From IMG/VR virus record IMGVR_UViG_3300031645_000001, positions 1 through 50,673 of that record: 50,673 nt of DNA; one strand, 5' to 3'. The DNA is from a virus. A program made the translations under genes and the position numbers. Below are positions 47,971 to 50,673 of the stretch, piece after piece; position 1 is the stretch's first letter, and every line of letters starts with the position of its first letter. The notes below the pieces were generated by a model. That model saw only the letters and a program-made list of their open reading frames with translations. It was not told the origin of the DNA and searched no databases.

Positions 47971-49058
47971 GAACTTACCTCAACACCTATTTCCGCACCT
48001 GTTATATCAGCTTCCGCCCACGCTGCCGAATCGTCAGGATTAACCTGGTATACCTTCGCAAAAGTTTCATAATCAGTACTTGGGTCTACTTCGTCACTTT
48101 TATAATAAGTTCCGTTAGACCGGGTAAGAATCTTGGCTCCCTTAGCTCCAGCATCAGTTTTATTAATACAGATACAAAATTTAACTCCATAAATAGTGCC
48201 ACCTGAAGCCAATGACGGTAATGCATATGAATCTTGATGATCAACCGTATCGCTTGAATTATAAGTAGAATCGTCGTCAGGGGTAACATCATCTACATTT
48301 TCATAGTTGCTGCCAACGGAAGGGGTGAAATCTGCATCTGCACCTGCCCCATTTGGCCTGAGCACATCACATCGACAGTCACCAAGGAAATCGTTTTGAG
48401 GGGCATCACCTGCATTATCCATAATCCAGATGCAATCAAATGAAGTATCTAAATCATTATGGACTCCACCGAATTGAAACTGTCTTGCATAGACGTTTGC
48501 GCCTTCAAGAGTGTCTTGACCTGACAAATCTAATATCTGAGTGCCATCTAATTTGACTTCTACAGTTCCAGCACTGGCATGAATTAGAAGTTTCACTTCA
48601 AGATAATGCCATTTATAATCTTGAAGTGTTGCACCGGAGCTCGTTCCAAGCAAAGTTGTATTGCGATATGCTTTTAAATTATCACTTGAATCCCAACATA
48701 AATTCAGGTGATTATTTCCAGCTCCATCAGATATTCTAATAAATGGATATGAAGCACTTTCTGATGGAGCATCAGCGTTGTCTTTATAAAAAACAACTCC
48801 AACGATTACCGTAGCGGGTGATAATGTATTTACTAAGGTATATTTGAAATAAGCAGAAGTTCCATAATCTGTATTTGGTAATCTTAGTCCTATATTAGGA
48901 GATCCAAATCTACTATAGGCAGTACTAAAACCACCCTGAGGCAAATACCACTGAGTATTTTGAGATTCAACTGTTTCTGTGGAAACAGCATTAAAATCCG
49001 CAGAAGTACCATTATCATCTGCATAACTTCTAAAACCATCAAAGTGTAGTAAAGTCAT
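47967..49058 (-). CDS. Tail fibre protein with LamG/ConA-like domain
   Basis: 363 residues. N-terminal jelly-roll domain (YFKYTLVNTLSPATVIVGVVF, YKWHYLEVKLLIHASAGTVEV, FDCIWIMDNAGDAP) followed by FLGDCRCDVLRPNGAGADADFTPS and TYYKSDEVDPSTDYETFAKVYQ, which form a recurring phage fibre module. Probably glycan-binding or connects to the next gene product, which starts with repeat motifs typical of its neighbour family. The gene stop overlaps the following start by four bases. Confidence 0.7.
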   Translation of the reverse strand: MTLLHFDGFRSYADDNGTSADFNAVSTETVESQNTQWYLPQGGFSTAYSRFGSPNIGLRLPNTDYGTSAYFKYTLVNTLSPATVIVGVVFYKDNADAPSESASYPFIRISDGAGNNHLNLCWDSSDNLKAYRNTTLLGTSSGATLQDYKWHYLEVKLLIHASAGTVEVKLDGTQILDLSGQDTLEGANVYARQFQFGGVHNDLDTSFDCIWIMDNAGDAPQNDFLGDCRCDVLRPNGAGADADFTPSVGSNYENVDDVTPDDDSTYNSSDTVDHQDSYALPSLASGGTIYGVKFCICINKTDAGAKGAKILTRSNGTYYKSDEVDPSTDYETFAKVYQVNPDDSAAWAEADITGAEIGVEVSS

Positions 49059-49084
49059 TATTTACCTATATATTAACAATATTA

Positions 49085-49109
49085 AGTTTGTCCGAATTTT
49101 GTACGTTCT
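49085..49109 (-). repeat. 25-bp palindromic element, copy 23
   Basis: Plus-strand arms AGTTTGTCCGA and TTGTACGTTCT. Overlaps one base of the stop codon of the large fibre gene and lies in the 50-base gap before the LamG-like fibre gene. Confidence 0.85.
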
Positions 49110-50673
49110 TATGCAGCAGATATTTTCACTTTAATCCATCCACTACATACAAAAGGTATTGTATAATCATGCCATATATCAGCTTCACAATTAACTTCTG
49201 AATTCCCTTGTTTATACTTTAATTCTGGATCACCAAATCCAGCATCATATTTATCTATAGTTAATCTAACTCTTCCTGACCCTATATGCCAAGTTTCTGA
49301 TTCTTCTGATTCTCCAGAGTCAAATAGTATTCTTTCAGTATCAGCTACACCAGCATCTACTATTTGACCTGTACCAGTCCAATTAACGTTAAAGTTTCTT
49401 ATATTATCCTCAACAACTCCAGTATCATGGCCCCAACAAACTGTTCCAATAGTAGGGGCACTTGTGGTAGGAACAAGTGAAGTTGGCGCTAAAGTTGTTG
49501 GTGCAAGTGTTGTTGGTGCTAGAGTAGTAGGGGCCGTTGTCGTGAGCGCTAAGGTTGTGGGAGCTAGAGAAGTTGGTGCAAGTGTAGTTGGACCTAAAGT
49601 AGTAGGAATACCTGTAGTTGGTGTTAACGTAGTAGGTGCTATTGTAGTCGGTGCAACCGTAGTCGGTGGCACTGTACCAGCGTCATCTCCACAAACCCCT
49701 ACAGAAAAATAATCACAGTCTCCATAACCATAATTGAGAGTGCTTGATGAAAATCTATGAGCAACCCAACCAGATCCAGTAACATCAGAATCGGTCTCAT
49801 CAATTAACCAAGTTCCTGGTTCAGCATCGCCATCTTCCCAGACACGAACCTTTAAACTTGTTCCTATAGCCCTAAATCTAATCCAGTACCAAGTGTCGTA
49901 ATCAACAGTAAAGGCTTCTGATTTTATTAAATAATCAAGAGCCCCACCTGTACGCTTACGAAGTTGAAGAACATCTGAATCAAATATGTGAGCTAAATAG
50001 CCAGAACAACTACCAACGCTACCAGATCCTCTAACCACTACACCGGTGGTTGAAGAATAACCATTATCTGATATTCTAGATTTACATAAAACTTCTACGT
50101 CTGTAGGAGCTCCAACATCATCCCAAGAAACTACACAATCAGTAGATTCATAGATTTTACATTCTAAACACTTACCTCCAATATCTCCATCATCTCGAAT
50201 AGTAAACCACTGATCTCCATTGTCCCATCTAAGTGTCCAATCCCCTGGAGTCAAATCAGTAGTATATTCACTAAAGTCAGTAACATAACTTGCAGGCGTA
50301 CAAGTAGTAGGTGCAACTGTTGTAGGTGCAAGACTTGTTGGTGCTAGAGTAGTCGGTGCCATTGTCGTAGGCGCCAACGTAGTAGGTGCTAAGCTTGTCG
50401 GAGCTAGTGTAGTAGGTTCCATGGTGGTAGGAGCTAACGTGGTAGGAGCTAATGTAGTAGGTTCTAATGTTGTAGGGCTTATAGTTGTAGGTGCTAACGT
50501 AGTGGGTGCAAGTGTCGTAGGGGCTAAGGTAGTAGGTGCTAATGTGGTCGGCACTGTGGTAGTTGGTGCACTAGTTGTGGGTACAACTGTTGTTCCACTC
50601 GCCGCCGCATAATCCAATATCGACCAAACCTTACCATACGACCACTGCTCAGTATCATCAGTAACACCAGAGT
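49109..50673 (-). CDS. Large fibre protein with two mucin-like tracts and ConA-like domain (partial; starts at 131 across the join)
   Basis: C-terminal 521 codons in the window of a 540-residue protein. From the N-terminal WSYGKV repeats it enters a PTT tract of about 95 residues, then a ConA-like domain (SWDDVGAPTDVEVLCKSR, WYWIRFRAIGTSLKVRVWEDG) shared with the 37880 gene, a second PTT tract of about 70 residues, and a C-terminal beta domain of about 105 residues. TTG at 50617 is an internal codon, not the start. Function: host recognition, with Thr/Pro stalks likely modified. Confidence 0.82.
   Translation of the reverse strand, partial: SGVTDDTEQWSYGKVWSILDYAAASGTTVVPTTSAPTTTVPTTLAPTTLAPTTLAPTTLAPTTISPTTLEPTTLAPTTLAPTTMEPTTLAPTSLAPTTLAPTTMAPTTLAPTSLAPTTVAPTTCTPASYVTDFSEYTTDLTPGDWTLRWDNGDQWFTIRDDGDIGGKCLECKIYESTDCVVSWDDVGAPTDVEVLCKSRISDNGYSSTTGVVVRGSGSVGSCSGYLAHIFDSDVLQLRKRTGGALDYLIKSEAFTVDYDTWYWIRFRAIGTSLKVRVWEDGDAEPGTWLIDETDSDVTGSGWVAHRFSSSTLNYGYGDCDYFSVGVCGDDAGTVPPTTVAPTTIAPTTLTPTTGIPTTLGPTTLAPTSLAPTTLALTTTAPTTLAPTTLAPTTLAPTSLVPTTSAPTIGTVCWGHDTGVVEDNIRNFNVNWTGTGQIVDAGVADTERILFDSGESEESETWHIGSGRVRLTIDKYDAGFGDPELKYKQGNSEVNCEADIWHDYTIPFVCSGWIKVKISAA
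50601..50673. repeat. Terminal direct repeat, right copy
   Basis: Exact copy of bases 1-73, see the left copy. It lies within the coding sequence of the large fibre gene. Confidence 0.95.

Noticed and set aside
2230-49109. Palindromes as LexA/DinR (SOS) boxes
   Set aside because: The Gram-positive box is CGAAC-N4-GTTCG; here the halves are everted (GTTCG-N5-CGAAC), and the distribution inside genes does not suit SOS operators.
2230-49109. Palindromes as promoters of a phage single-subunit RNA polymerase
   Set aside because: No such polymerase gene is present, and T7-type promoters are not palindromic. Orientation with transcription is shared, but that alone is not enough.
50615-50617. TTG as start of the large fibre gene
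   Set aside because: Artefact of the window end; on the circle the frame continues to an ATG at 131 overlapping the previous stop.

Overview
The window is a complete, circularly closed genome of a tailed double-stranded DNA phage of about 50.6 kb, most likely with podovirus (T7-like) morphology, probably assembled from a metagenome. The first 73 bases recur exactly as the last 73, and one fibre gene reads in frame across this junction, so the ends are an assembly overlap of a circular or circularly permuted molecule. The DNA is AT-rich, most genes have strong GGAGG ribosome sites, and several promoters match the bacterial sigma-70/sigma-A consensus. The host is therefore a bacterium with a conventional Shine-Dalgarno system, but its taxon cannot be read from the sequence. 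No integrase, repressor cassette, tRNA, CRISPR array or phage RNA polymerase was seen.

The genome has two transcription units that diverge from a noncoding control region at about 6.95-7.46 kb. Leftward (late) genes run from the small terminase subunit at 6951 down to 1, across the junction to 50.6 kb, and on down to 28035. In order they are: small terminase, a sugar-nucleotide SDR enzyme, a SAM methyltransferase, a glycosyltransferase, large terminase, a beta-helix tail spike, fibre proteins with Thr/Pro-rich tracts, portal, scaffold, decoration protein, major capsid, adaptor, small tail/head proteins, nozzle-like proteins, and three or four internal (ejection) proteins ending with a 1877-residue transglycosylase protein. 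The portal to ejection-protein order follows the T7 plan.

Rightward (early) genes run from 7458 to 28069. Many small proteins come first, followed by ATP-dependent ligase, HIRAN protein, PD-(D/E)XK Fe-S nuclease, RecA-like ATPase, an OB-fold-type ssDNA-binding candidate, dCMP deaminase, a UDP-sulfoquinovose synthase homologue, a ParB-DNA methyltransferase fusion, a uracil-DNA-glycosylase/family A DNA polymerase fusion, ThyX and a DUF3987-type helicase. The two units converge and overlap at 28035-28069.

Three things stand out. (1) A 25-bp imperfect palindrome (half-site AGTTYGTNCGA) occurs 23 times, oriented with local transcription. Most copies sit at gene junctions, often fused to a stop codon. 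Seven are inside coding sequence, all in the same reading frame. (2) Several virion proteins carry mucin-like PTT repeats, and the genome also encodes a glycosyltransferase with DxH and WGG(A)E motifs resembling polypeptide GalNAc-transferases, an SDR epimerase and a very convincing SqdB/SQD1 homologue; together these could form a virion-glycosylation module. (3) Several decoding oddities exist: two probable AUA start codons, an in-frame amber codon in an HNH endonuclease, and a frameshifted small late gene. No endolysin, holin or primase was recognised.
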